Source: Merdimmobilis hominis
Lineage (GTDB): Bacteria > Bacillota > Clostridia > Oscillospirales > Ruminococcaceae
Assembly: GCF_021109255.1 (NCBI RefSeq)
Contig: NZ_JAJODG010000001.1
Length of the DNA: 64,000 nucleotides
Direction: 5' to 3' (one strand)
In this document: positions 42,184 to 50,414 of the stretch, piece after piece
Layout: every line of letters starts with the position of its first letter
Position numbering within the stretch: position 1 is the stretch's first letter
Notes under the pieces: generated by a model
Seen by the model: the letters and a program-made list of their open reading frames with translations, nothing else
Database searches by the model: none
What the model was told of the DNA's origin: nothing
Program-made: the position numbers and the translations under genes

Positions 42184-43122
42184 ATGGCTTACAACTTTAA
42201 AGAAGAGATGAGCAAACCCGAGCGTCTGTCGGGCGGCCACAGATTGTGTGCCGGCTGTGGCGCCGGTATCGCCGTAAGAGGTGTGCTTCGTGCGCTGGAC
42301 GCCGATGAAAAAGCGGTTATCACCAGCGCCACCGGATGCCTGGAGGTATCCACCTGCATGTATCCCTATACCTCTTGGAACGATTCCTTTATCCACGCGG
42401 CGTTTGAGAACTCCGGCGCCACCTGCAGCGGTGTGGAATCCGCCTACCGCGCGCTGACCCAGAGAGGCAAGCTGAACGAGAAATATAAATTCATCGCCTT
42501 CGGCGGTGACGGCGGCACCTACGACATCGGCTTCCAGTCCCTGTCCGGCGCCATGGAGCGCGGCCACGATATGGTGTATGTCTGCTACGACAACGAAGCA
42601 TACATGAACACCGGTATCCAGAGAGCCTCCTCCACCCCCAAATATGCCGAGACCACCACTTCTGCCGTGGGCAAATGCAGCCCTGGTAAGGCCCAGTCCC
42701 GCAAAGACCTGGCTGCGGTGATCGCCGCCCACGACATCCCCTATGTGGCCCAGACCACCTTTATCGGCAACTTCAAAGACCTGCATGAGAAGGCTTACAA
42801 GGCCATCCACACCCCTGGTGCGGCTTTCCTGAACGTCATGGCTCCCTGCCCCAGAGGTTGGAGATACCCCTCTGAGGACATGATGACCGTCTGCAAGATG
42901 GCTGTAGAGACCTGCTTCTGGCCTCTGTTTGAGGTGGAGAACGGCGTTTGGAAGCTGTCCTACCGTCCCAAGAACAAGCTGCCCATTGAGGAGTTCCTGA
43001 AGCTCCAGGGCCGGTTCAGACACCTGTTCAAACCCGGCAACGAAGCTCTGATCGCCGAGATCCAGAAGGATGTTGACGAGAAGTGGGCCCAGCTGCTGAA
43101 AAAATGTGGCGAAGAGCTGTAA
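42184..43122 (+). CDS. porB: 2-oxoacid:ferredoxin oxidoreductase, beta subunit
   Basis: A 312-residue subunit that binds the diphosphate of TPP and a 4Fe-4S cluster. CAGCGAGI near the N-terminus and a later Cys supply cluster ligands. The TPP motif is FGGDGGTYDIGFQSL...VCYDNEAYMNTG (GDG to N). ATGCLEVSTCMYP is a PorB hallmark. GAGGCGACAGGC precedes the ATG. It is the last gene of the operon, with a terminator 40 bases downstream. Confidence 0.96.
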   Translation: MAYNFKEEMSKPERLSGGHRLCAGCGAGIAVRGVLRALDADEKAVITSATGCLEVSTCMYPYTSWNDSFIHAAFENSGATCSGVESAYRALTQRGKLNEKYKFIAFGGDGGTYDIGFQSLSGAMERGHDMVYVCYDNEAYMNTGIQRASSTPKYAETTTSAVGKCSPGKAQSRKDLAAVIAAHDIPYVAQTTFIGNFKDLHEKAYKAIHTPGAAFLNVMAPCPRGWRYPSEDMMTVCKMAVETCFWPLFEVENGVWKLSYRPKNKLPIEEFLKLQGRFRHLFKPGNEALIAEIQKDVDEKWAQLLKKCGEEL

Positions 43123-43160
43123 CTGCAAATAGGATACTACCCAACCGTTTCCCAATGGAG

Positions 43161-43192
43161 AAAAAGGGCCAGGCTTTTGCCTGGCCCTTTTG
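43161..43192 (+). terminator. Terminator of the por operon
   Basis: AAAAGGGCCAGGC / GCCTGGCCCTTTT hairpin. Confidence 0.92.
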
Positions 43193-43224
43193 TTCTATTA
43201 TGGGGAAACGCTGATTGGGGGGAT

Positions 43225-43259
43225 AGAAAGAGCCCGGCAACAATTGCCGGGCTCTTTCT
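43225..43259 (-). terminator. Terminator of the hsp20 gene
   Basis: AGAAAGAGCCCGGCAA / TTGCCGGGCTCTTTCT, a perfect 16-bp stem with a three-base loop, just past the leftward stop codon. Confidence 0.9.
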
Positions 43260-43261
43260 TG

Positions 43262-43708
43262 TTAGCCTTCGATGGAAATGTACTGGCTGGATTCGATGGC
43301 CTTGGGCTGTTTCTTGGGGACAGACAGCTTCAAGATGCCGTCCTCAAATTTGGCGCGGATCTCTTCTTGGGAGATGCCGTCCCCCACATAGAAGGTGCGG
43401 CAGCACTGGCCGGTGTAACGCTCTTGACGGATGTAACGGCCTTCTTTGTCGGTCTCATCTTTATCAAGACCCTTGGATGCGCTGATGGTTAGGTAACCAT
43501 TTTTCAGCTGGGCCTGAATGTCCTCTTTCTTAAAACCAGGCAGGTCGATGGCCAGCTCATAGCTGGAATCGGTCTCCCGTACATCGGTTTTCATCAAGTT
43601 CTTGGCGTGTTTGCCATACAGAGGGTTGCGTTCCCCAAAAAAGGTTTTTTCAATGGGGGATTCAAACCAATCATCAAACAAGTTTTCTCCAAAGATGCTA
43701 GGCAACAT
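43262..43708 (-). CDS. Hsp20/alpha-crystallin small heat-shock protein
   Basis: A 148-residue ATP-independent chaperone that holds unfolded proteins. The alpha-crystallin domain is at about residues 40-140: TDVRETDSSYELAIDLPGFKKEDI, then YLTISASK and RTFYVGDGISQEEIRAKFEDGILKLSVPK. A conserved dimer/oligomer IXI-type tail is not evident (PKAIESSQYISIEG). GGAGGAATGAAGT precedes the ATG. The promoter carries a CIRCE operator, so HrcA should repress it. It is the only gene of its unit. Confidence 0.94.
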   Translation of the reverse strand: MLPSIFGENLFDDWFESPIEKTFFGERNPLYGKHAKNLMKTDVRETDSSYELAIDLPGFKKEDIQAQLKNGYLTISASKGLDKDETDKEGRYIRQERYTGQCCRTFYVGDGISQEEIRAKFEDGILKLSVPKKQPKAIESSQYISIEG

Positions 43709-43785
43709 ACTTCATTCCTCCTATTCACGATGGATATTGCCTGCCAGGGGGGACCTTTCTGGGCCCCTTTCCTTGGTACGCCTTT

Positions 43786-43828
43786 AGAATACCACAGGGA
43801 TTTAGCACTGTCAACACTAGAGTGCTAA
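43786..43828 (-). promoter_or_regulatory. HrcA/CIRCE-controlled promoter of hsp20
   Basis: CIRCE at 43802-43828 in plus-strand order: TTAGCACTG, nine bases, GAGTGCTAA, one base from the consensus TTAGCACTC-N9-GAGTGCTAA. On the minus strand TTGACA (43809-43814), 17 bases, TATTCT (43786-43791) overlaps it, so HrcA binding would block polymerase. Confidence 0.95.
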
Positions 43829-43892
43829 AATTAACATTTTCCTCAAAAATTGTTTTCATTTCATGCAATAAGAGACAAGAGGGCCTAGGCGC

Positions 43893-43933
43893 AGCAAAAG
43901 GGCACCCGTAGAAACGGGTGCCCTTTTGCCTTT
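43893..43933 (-). terminator. Terminator of the cobalamin operon
   Basis: GCAAAAGGGCACCCGT / ACGGGTGCCCTTTTGC hairpin at the end of the leftward hydrolase gene. Confidence 0.88.
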
Positions 43934-44646
43934 TAGACTACTGGCTCTATATGACGTGACAGCCAATCCCGATAGACGGCCAGCTGCTGGGGGGTGTGGA
44001 AAAAGTGCTCCCCGCCTTCCAGAACCTGCAAATCGCAGGAGAACCGCCGGGCAAAGGCATGCACCACCTCCGGCTCGCTTAGGGTATCCTGGGAGCTGCA
44101 CAGGATGGCAGTCGGGGCATCCCACTGGTCGATGGGATGGCCCTTTACATAACGGTAATAGTCCCAATACAGGGTTTGACCCATGGGGGTGGGAATTTCC
44201 CCCTCTGCTTCCAGCTGCTGGGGGGTGACCTGGAACCAGCCCATCATATTCCCGATGAGCCGCTCCATATCCACCACTGGGGAAAGGAACAGGGCCTGCT
44301 CCAAGGGGAATCCCCGGCAGGCGAGGAGGCCGAAATATGCTCCTAAGCTGCACCCGAATAGCCGGATGTGGGAGGCCAGGGTTTGGGCGTAGGCCATGAC
44401 CTGAACCAGTTCCGGGACACAGGTCTGCGCCTTACACAGGGCGGGATGGCCTTGGCGGTCCCCATGCTCCGGGAGGTCGAAACTGAGGACCCGGTAGCCT
44501 TTGGGCACTGCCTCCCGGGCCAGCAGGGCGATGACCTCATCCCCTTTGTGGGAGCCGCTGCCGTGGACCGCCACAATCAGCTGGCTGGAGGGGGCACCCC
44601 ACAGGAGGGCGGGGATTTCCCCGATAAAAATAGGGGTTGTGTCCAT
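43933..44646 (-). CDS. Alpha/beta hydrolase at the end of the cobalamin operon
   Basis: A 237-residue alpha/beta hydrolase fold. Features are the oxyanion-type VAVHGSGSHKGDE, the nucleophile elbow FGCSLGAYFGLL (GxSxG as GCSLG), Asp near SSQDTLSEPE and His in EGGEHFF, giving a complete Ser-Asp-His triad. The start after GGAGGATATTTT is preferred to a longer frame. It follows cbiET by 55 bases with no terminator, so it is probably in the cobalamin transcript, but no cobalamin role for such a hydrolase is known. The fold does not reveal its substrate. Confidence 0.8.
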   Translation of the reverse strand: MDTTPIFIGEIPALLWGAPSSQLIVAVHGSGSHKGDEVIALLAREAVPKGYRVLSFDLPEHGDRQGHPALCKAQTCVPELVQVMAYAQTLASHIRLFGCSLGAYFGLLACRGFPLEQALFLSPVVDMERLIGNMMGWFQVTPQQLEAEGEIPTPMGQTLYWDYYRYVKGHPIDQWDAPTAILCSSQDTLSEPEVVHAFARRFSCDLQVLEGGEHFFHTPQQLAVYRDWLSRHIEPVV

Positions 44647-44701
44647 AAAATATCCTCCTTTCGAGGACAAAGAAAGGCAGGGATTCCCCCGCCAGGTGGA
44701 A

Positions 44702-45922
44702 TTACCAAGAGGGTTCCTCCCCACCTGCTGCCAGCAGGAAAATGGGGTTCTGCGCCATCAAAAGATGGCTGCTGCCCAGGGGTTTGGCCCGGCTCACCCC
44801 GATTTGGACCCACTCTGCGCCGGATAAGCCCAGCCGGGTGAGGAGGGTTGTTCCCTGGGCGAGGGTCTCCAGAGTCACAGCGCTGATTGCCACCCGGCAC
44901 CGGGGGTTTTTTTCAAGCACAGCCTCCAGAATCCCTTGCAGCTCCCCTTTGGAGCCGCCTACAAACACCGCGTCAGGCGGGGGGAGGGGTTTCAAAGAAC
45001 CCGGCGCCCGGCCAGGAACCACTTCCAGGTTGTAAGCGCCGAAGCGCTCCCGGTTGGCGGCGATCAGCTCCAGGGCGGCGGGGTTTTCCTCTATAGCGTA
45101 GATCCTGCCCCAGTGGGCGGCAAAGGCCATCTCCACCGAAACCGATCCGGTACCCGCCCCCACGTCGTAGGCGACGCTGTGGGGGGAAAGGCGCAGCTTG
45201 GAGAGGATAACCGCCCGTACCTCCGCCTTGGTCATGGGGACTTCTCCCCGCAGAAAGGCGCTGTCGGGGATGCCAAAAGAGCCAAATTCCCGCCGGAAGG
45301 ACGGTTTTTGCCTCCGGGCGAGGAGGGCGCTTAAAGAGGGGAACGGCCGATGGGCGATCTCTTTGGCTGTGGCGGTGACCACTTCTTCTTCCGGGTAAGA
45401 GAGGTTGGAGGCCACCGTCACTAGGGTGTCCCCCAGGCCCGCCCGGCAGAACTCCCCGCAGATGGCGCCGGGGGTCCACTTCCCCCCAGTGAGGTAAAAA
45501 ACCGATGGATGGTTGAGCAGCGGGGCGAGGACGTCTGTATCCACCCCATGGGCGCTGACCAGGCAAAATTCCTGCCAGGGAATCCCCAGCCGAGCGGCCA
45601 GGGCCTGCACTGTGGAAATGCCGGGAAGCACCTCTGCGGGGATGCCATGCTCCTCCAACAGGGGGAGAAGCTGCCGCGCACCGCTGTAAAAACCGGTGTC
45701 GCCGCTGTAGGCCACCACTGCCCGGCGGCATCCGGGGTGGCTTTGGAGGAAGGAGAGAATCTCCCCTGGGGCATAGGTAGCGACCCGCTCCCCGCAGAAG
45801 CCGGGGATGCTATCCAGCACTCGCCTGGCCCCCAGAAGGACATCCGCTTCCCTCAGGGCGGCTTGGGCTTCGCCAGTCAGGGAGCCATTCCCCATGCCGA
45901 TGCCCAACAGTGTTACTTTCAT
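44702..45922 (-). CDS. cbiET: CbiE-CbiT fusion: cobalt-precorrin-7 C5/C15-methyltransferase
   Basis: A 406-residue fusion. Residues about 1-200 are CbiE (LLGIGMGNGSLTGEA, the SAM-binding TP-methylase fold, with VAYSGDTGFYSGARQLL). Residues about 210-406 are CbiT, with the class I methyltransferase motif VAYDVGAGTGSVSVEMA and FVGGSKGELQGI. Together they add methyls at C5 and C15 and decarboxylate the C12 acetate. The same fused form is CobL in aerobes and is common in Clostridia. It starts 12 bases after cbiH. Confidence 0.94.
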   Translation of the reverse strand: MKVTLLGIGMGNGSLTGEAQAALREADVLLGARRVLDSIPGFCGERVATYAPGEILSFLQSHPGCRRAVVAYSGDTGFYSGARQLLPLLEEHGIPAEVLPGISTVQALAARLGIPWQEFCLVSAHGVDTDVLAPLLNHPSVFYLTGGKWTPGAICGEFCRAGLGDTLVTVASNLSYPEEEVVTATAKEIAHRPFPSLSALLARRQKPSFRREFGSFGIPDSAFLRGEVPMTKAEVRAVILSKLRLSPHSVAYDVGAGTGSVSVEMAFAAHWGRIYAIEENPAALELIAANRERFGAYNLEVVPGRAPGSLKPLPPPDAVFVGGSKGELQGILEAVLEKNPRCRVAISAVTLETLAQGTTLLTRLGLSGAEWVQIGVSRAKPLGSSHLLMAQNPIFLLAAGGEEPSW

Positions 45923-45934
45923 AAAGTTCCCCCC

Positions 45935-46672
45935 TTACTGGTTCATCCCGTAGCCACGGGGGGTGACCAGCCGATCCCCCACCCGGCGGGTGGAGCTGTT
46001 GCCGATGAACACGGTGGTGAACATGTCCAGGTTGTCCGTCTCCCGCAGTTCCCGAAGGGTGAGGATGGCCGATTCCTCCCCTGCCCGGCCGATGTTCCGG
46101 GCCCAGCCGCAGAGCCGGTCGCCGGGGAGGACCTCCAGCAGGGCGTCGCAGGCGATTTTCAAATGGTCAGGGCGGGACTTGCTCACCGGGTTGTATAAGC
46201 AGAGGACAAAATCCCCCTGGGCAGCCAGCCGCAGCCGCTTTAAGATCAGTTCCCAGGGGGTGAGCCGGTCGCTGAGGGAGATCACCGCAAAATCGTGGGT
46301 CAAGGGTGCGCCCAGCAAGGCGGCCCCGCTGGTGGCGGCGGTCACTCCGGGGAGGATTTCCACTTCCACCTGGGGGAATTCCTCCGCCAGTTCCAGGATG
46401 GGGCTAGCCATCCCGTAGACGCCAGGATCCCCGCTGCATACCATGGCCACCCGGCGGCCTTGGCCGGCGGCCTCCAAAGCAGCCCGACACCGGGCGATCT
46501 CCTGGGTCATGGGGGTAGAAAGCAGCTCCTTATCTGGATAATACTCCCGGATCAGATCGATGTAGCCGGTGTAGCCGCAGATCAGATCCGCTTCCCCCAG
46601 GGCTTCCTGTGCCTGGGCGGTCAGTCCCTGGGGGCCGCCCGGGCCGAGGCCAACTACGGTCAGCTGTTTCAT
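45935..46672 (-). CDS. cbiH: Cobalt-precorrin-3B C17-methyltransferase
   Basis: A 245-residue tetrapyrrole methylase that methylates C17 and contracts the ring. The N-terminal VVGLGPGGPQGLTAQAQEAL and the VCSGDPGVYGMASPILEL, RISLSDRLTPWELI-type and NPVSKSRPDHLKIA segments match CbiH. The ATG at 46672 has AAAGGAGG nine bases upstream; a TTG three codons earlier is disfavoured. It lies 15 bases after cbiG. Confidence 0.93.
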   Translation of the reverse strand: MKQLTVVGLGPGGPQGLTAQAQEALGEADLICGYTGYIDLIREYYPDKELLSTPMTQEIARCRAALEAAGQGRRVAMVCSGDPGVYGMASPILELAEEFPQVEVEILPGVTAATSGAALLGAPLTHDFAVISLSDRLTPWELILKRLRLAAQGDFVLCLYNPVSKSRPDHLKIACDALLEVLPGDRLCGWARNIGRAGEESAILTLRELRETDNLDMFTTVFIGNSSTRRVGDRLVTPRGYGMNQ

Positions 46673-46687
46673 GGGGATCAACCTCCT

Positions 46688-47704
46688 TTAGGTGTTAGTT
46701 GTCGAAAAATCCACTTGATAGGGAGCTGCGGCCAGCGCCACGGTGACGCCGTCCCCTACCTGTTTGGGGAGGAGGAGCCGCCCGCCGCTTCCCTGGACAG
46801 CGCTGCGCTCGCAGACGTTGTCCACCCCCACTGTGGCCTCCACAAAGGGGGAAGGGGTGAAGCTGCCAGGGGTTCCCATAAGTTCCCCGGCGGTATAGGT
46901 GAGAAAGGGGAGGCCCAGTTTATGGCAAAGGGCGAGAAGGCCCGGCTCCCCGGCTTTTCGGTCGATGGAGGCGATCTTCCCCAGCGCTTGGGGGCAGAGG
47001 TTTGCCGCCTGGAAGGCAGACCGCAGAGATCGTTCCAAGATTTCCTGGGCAATGCCCCGGCGGCAGCCCATCCCGGCGCACACAATGGGGGGGATGAGCT
47101 GGAGGGCCTCCGGGCAAGGGCAGGGATGGATGCCCAGATAGAGGTCACACGGTTCTTCCTCCCCAACCAGGAGGAGCCCAGCAGGCAGGGCTCCGGCCAC
47201 CGGGAATTCACTGAATACCCGGATGGTTTCCCCATCCAGTAGCTTGCCGGAGACCCGTTTGATGGCCTCGGCATTGCGCAGAGCCAGCCCCTGGGATTTG
47301 GCCCAGGTATCCACGGCAAACAGGCCGTGGAGGTCGGTGGCGGTGGTGATCACCGCCGTGGCCCCCAAAAGGGCCCCGATCTGGCGGGCCAGGCTGTTGG
47401 CCCCGCCAATGTGGCCGGACAGGAGGGGAATGACAAACCGCCCCAGCTCATCTACACAGAGGACGGCGGGGTCGGTGGTTTTGCTCTTTAGATGGGGGGC
47501 GATGGCCCGAACCGCGATGGCCGCCGCCCCGATGTAGATGAGACCGTCGGCATCGGTAAACCAGGCTGCCGTCCAAGAGTGGAGGTCGGCCCCCGCCTTG
47601 GTGGAACTGGCGGCCACCTGGTGGCCTTGGGCGGTGAGAAGGCGGCAAAGCCGCTCCCCCAGCTGCTTGCCAGTTGCGGTGAAGGAGAGGATGGCCAGCT
47701 TCAT
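46688..47704 (-). CDS. cbiG: Cobalt-precorrin-5A hydrolase
   Basis: A 338-residue enzyme that opens the delta-lactone and removes the C20 fragment as acetaldehyde. ILSFTATGKQLGERL and the central SGHIGGANSLARQIG are family signatures, as is CAGMGCRRGIAQEIL in the C-terminal domain (CbiG_C). The ATG overlaps the TGA of cbiF (ATGA), showing translational coupling. Confidence 0.93.
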   Translation of the reverse strand: MKLAILSFTATGKQLGERLCRLLTAQGHQVAASSTKAGADLHSWTAAWFTDADGLIYIGAAAIAVRAIAPHLKSKTTDPAVLCVDELGRFVIPLLSGHIGGANSLARQIGALLGATAVITTATDLHGLFAVDTWAKSQGLALRNAEAIKRVSGKLLDGETIRVFSEFPVAGALPAGLLLVGEEEPCDLYLGIHPCPCPEALQLIPPIVCAGMGCRRGIAQEILERSLRSAFQAANLCPQALGKIASIDRKAGEPGLLALCHKLGLPFLTYTAGELMGTPGSFTPSPFVEATVGVDNVCERSAVQGSGGRLLLPKQVGDGVTVALAAAPYQVDFSTTNT

Positions 47705-48468
47705 GCCTCTGCCCCGTCCTTTCCTTGGCGGTAGCCGGTGGTGAAGGTGGGGTCATAGAGCCGGGAGCGGTCGTAACTTCCCTCCAAAAAACGGCCCACC
47801 AGGATGAGGGCAGTCCGGTCGACGCCGTTTTCCTGAGCGGTTTTTGCCAAGCTGGAGACCTGGCAGCGCAGGACTTTTTCCTCCGGCCAGGTGGCCTTAT
47901 AGATGATGGCCGCCGGGGTGTCAGGGGCATAGCCCCCCTCCATCAGCTGGGCCTGGAGCCCCTCCAGTAGGCCGGCGCTCAAAAACACCACCATGGTGCT
48001 GCCGTGGGCTGCCAGGGCGGCGATGGATTCCCGCTCCGGCACTGGGGTGCGCCCCGCCATCCGGGTGATGATGACGCTCTGGCTCACACCGGGGAGGGTG
48101 TACTCTGCCCCCAAGGCTGCCGCCGCCCCGCAGAAGCTGGAAACCCCCGGGCAGACTGCCCAGGGGATGCCAAGGGCATCCAAGGCGTCCATCTGTTCCC
48201 GGATGGCCCCATAGAGGCAGGGATCTCCGGTGTGAAGGCGGACGGCGGTTTTGCCCTCCCTTTCCGCTTGTTGAAGGACCGAAAGGACCTCCTCCAAAGT
48301 CATTTTGGCGCTGTTGTACAGGGAGCACCCCGGCCGGGTCAGCTCCAGAAGTTCTGGGTTGATTAGGCTCCCGGCGTAGACAACCACATCGGCCTCGCCC
48401 AAAAGCCTCGCCCCCCGCAGGGTGATCAAGTCGGCGGCGCCGCTGCCCGCCCCTACAAAATGGACCAT
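47701..48468 (-). CDS. cbiF: Cobalt-precorrin-4 C11-methyltransferase
   Basis: A 256-residue tetrapyrrole methylase adding methyl at C11. VHFVGAGSGAADLITLRGARLL, VRLHTGDPCLYGAIREQMDAL and PGVSSFCGAAAALGAEYTLP are diagnostic of CbiF/CobM. AAAGGAGTGACAGCG precedes the ATG at 48468; the longer frame has no site. It overlaps cbiG by four bases and begins five bases after cbiL. Confidence 0.94.
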   Translation of the reverse strand: MVHFVGAGSGAADLITLRGARLLGEADVVVYAGSLINPELLELTRPGCSLYNSAKMTLEEVLSVLQQAEREGKTAVRLHTGDPCLYGAIREQMDALDALGIPWAVCPGVSSFCGAAAALGAEYTLPGVSQSVIITRMAGRTPVPERESIAALAAHGSTMVVFLSAGLLEGLQAQLMEGGYAPDTPAAIIYKATWPEEKVLRCQVSSLAKTAQENGVDRTALILVGRFLEGSYDRSRLYDPTFTTGYRQGKDGAEA

Positions 48469-48473
48469 CGCTG

Positions 48474-49160
48474 TCACTCCTTTACCAAGATGGTGGTAAA
48501 ATACCCAGGGTTTTCCCGGATGTCGTCCAAATTTTCGTAAATGGCCTGGCCGGGGAGGCCGCAATCGGCCACCAGCACCGATTTTTCATAGAGCCCGGCC
48601 TGGCGCAGGGCCTCCTGGACCCGGGGGAGCTGCCGGCCGCTTTTCATCAGCACAAACCGGCCCGGCTGGGTCAGCTGTTCCTCCATCCCTTCCTTGCCGG
48701 CGGGGAGGATGTGCAGAGGCTGGTTCATGGTGGTGAGGGGGAACCTGGCGGCGGCTGCAGCTGCGCAGAAGCTGGGCACCCCAGGGATGACCTTCACCGC
48801 ATAGTCCCCAGCCAGAAGCTCCATCAGGTAGGAAAAGGTGGCGTAGATGGAGGCATCCCCCAGGTTGAGCATGGCCACATCCAGACCCTGGTCCAGCTTT
48901 TGGGCGACCAGCCCCGCCAGATGCCGGTGATTTTCTGTGAGGGCTTTGGGGTCGGTGGTCATCAAAAAATCCAAGGGGAGGATTTCCTTGTCTGAGAGGT
49001 CCGCCGCCCCCTGGGCGATGGAAAGAGCTAGCATGTGTTCCCCTTTGGTGCGGGGCACCGCCAGCACCGGGCAGCGGAGGATGGCCTTTTGGGCGGCCAG
49101 GGTGAGGAGTTCAGGGTCGCCGGGGCCAACGCTGACCCCCCAGAAAACGCCTTTGTTCAT
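48474..49160 (-). CDS. cbiL: Cobalt-factor-II C20-methyltransferase
   Basis: A 228-residue tetrapyrrole methylase, the first methylation after cobalt insertion. GVSVGPGDPELLTLAAQKAI, VAMLNLGDASIYATFSYLMEL and VIPGVPSFCAAAAAARFPLT match CbiL. AAAGGAGG in the complement lies about 10 bases before the ATG. It is 19 bases after cbiD and five before cbiF. Confidence 0.93.
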   Translation of the reverse strand: MNKGVFWGVSVGPGDPELLTLAAQKAILRCPVLAVPRTKGEHMLALSIAQGAADLSDKEILPLDFLMTTDPKALTENHRHLAGLVAQKLDQGLDVAMLNLGDASIYATFSYLMELLAGDYAVKVIPGVPSFCAAAAAARFPLTTMNQPLHILPAGKEGMEEQLTQPGRFVLMKSGRQLPRVQEALRQAGLYEKSVLVADCGLPGQAIYENLDDIRENPGYFTTILVKE

Positions 49161-49179
49161 GGGCGGATGCCCTCCTTTG

Positions 49180-50301
49180 TTACAAACGAAATAACCGGCC
49201 CGCCTCCTCGCTGTAGGCGAGTGCGCCGGATTGGTTGCTGAAAACCACCGCCTCCACCTGGATCCCATCGGCCCGGCGGCGGGTGTGGTAGAGAATCTGT
49301 TTGAAAATGGAATCGAGAACCGGCTCCCGAAGGCCGGCGTCTTCCAAAATGGCGAGGCACTGGTCGGCGGTGGGGGCTTCCATCAGCTGGCAGATGCAGT
49401 TCTGGTTGGCCCCAGCCATCCCCGCATGGGCGGCAAAGACCTCCCGCCGGCCGTCGGCATAACGGGAATGGGTGTTCATCACCCCGGCGGCCAGCTTGAC
49501 AAATTTGCCCAGGTGGCCCACCAGGTACACCTGGGTGAAACCCATCTCCACCGCAAAATCCAGGGAATCCCCCACAAAGTTGGAGATTTTTACCACCGGG
49601 ATTTCCCGGACCGGGGGATGGGCCTTCAAAAAGTCCTCCCCGTAGTTGCCAGGGGTGAAGATGACCTCTTTGCAGCCGGCGGCGGCATGCATCTTTAGCT
49701 CCACTTGAATGGTGTCTAAGAGGGCTTGGAGGCTTTGGGGTTCCACTACGCCGCTGGTGCCCAAGATGGAGATCCCCCCTTCAATGCCCAGCACCGGGTT
49801 AAAGGTCTTCTGGGCGACCGCTTCCCCGCCTGGAGTGCTGATCACCACCGAGAGGCCGCCTTGGTAGTCCAAACTGCGGCAGACTGCCTCCACCTCCTCC
49901 CGGATCATCCGCCGGGGGGTGGAGTTGATGGCCGCAGCCCCCACCGGTTGATCCAGGCCGGGGCGGGTGACCCGGCCCACCCCTTGGCCTCCGTCGATTT
50001 CCACACCGGGGTGGGCACAGGGGGAGACTCTGGCATAGATGAGAAGGCCATGGGTGGCGTCGCAGTCGTCCCCCCCGTCCTTGCGGACGGCACAGGAGGC
50101 GAAAGAGGGGGAAAAGGCTGCTTCTTCTATGGGCACGGTGACGGCCAAACCCTTGGGTAACACAAGGGTTTCCTCCTGCGCCATCTGCTGGGTCAGCAGC
50201 ATTTTGGCGGCGGCCTTTGCCGCTAAGGCGGCGCAAGCGCCGGTGGTGTATCCACAGCGCAGTTTTTGGCGGCCCCGCTGCAAATATTGTTCAAATGCCA
50301 A
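49180..50301 (-). CDS. cbiD: Cobalt-precorrin-5B C1-methyltransferase
   Basis: A 373-residue enzyme that methylates C1 after the C20 fragment has gone, specific to the anaerobic route. CGYTTGACAALAAKAAAKML at the N-terminus, GGQGVGRVTRPGL and ILGTSGVVEPQSLQALLDTI are signatures. The start is a TTG (LAFEQYLQRG): on the minus strand AAGGGGGG sits seven to twelve bases upstream. A longer ATG frame adds 12 residues that include a hairpin, so it is rejected. Distance from cbiK is 113 bases. Confidence 0.93.
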   Translation of the reverse strand: MAFEQYLQRGRQKLRCGYTTGACAALAAKAAAKMLLTQQMAQEETLVLPKGLAVTVPIEEAAFSPSFASCAVRKDGGDDCDATHGLLIYARVSPCAHPGVEIDGGQGVGRVTRPGLDQPVGAAAINSTPRRMIREEVEAVCRSLDYQGGLSVVISTPGGEAVAQKTFNPVLGIEGGISILGTSGVVEPQSLQALLDTIQVELKMHAAAGCKEVIFTPGNYGEDFLKAHPPVREIPVVKISNFVGDSLDFAVEMGFTQVYLVGHLGKFVKLAAGVMNTHSRYADGRREVFAAHAGMAGANQNCICQLMEAPTADQCLAILEDAGLREPVLDSIFKQILYHTRRRADGIQVEAVVFSNQSGALAYSEEAGRLFRL

Positions 50302-50322
50302 GAAAATCCCCCCTTTTAAAAG

Positions 50323-50345
50323 AAAAGACCGCAGCATGCGGTCTT
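50323..50345 (-). promoter_or_regulatory. Hairpin between cbiK and cbiD
   Basis: AAAGACCGCA / TGCGGTCTTT, ten base pairs with a tight turn, followed by only short T runs in the reading direction. It could be a partial terminator or processing site that balances cbiK against downstream genes. Confidence 0.45.
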
Positions 50346-50414
50346 TGGGCGCCGTTTTGTCCTGCTATGGAACCATTGTACCAAAAAAAGCCTGTGAGGG
50401 AAAGGAAAATCCTC

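Noticed and set aside
41007..42185. A 392-codon frame antisense to porA, and similar long antisense frames over porB and brnQ
   Set aside because: Codon-bias shadows; the plus-strand genes carry unmistakable family motifs.
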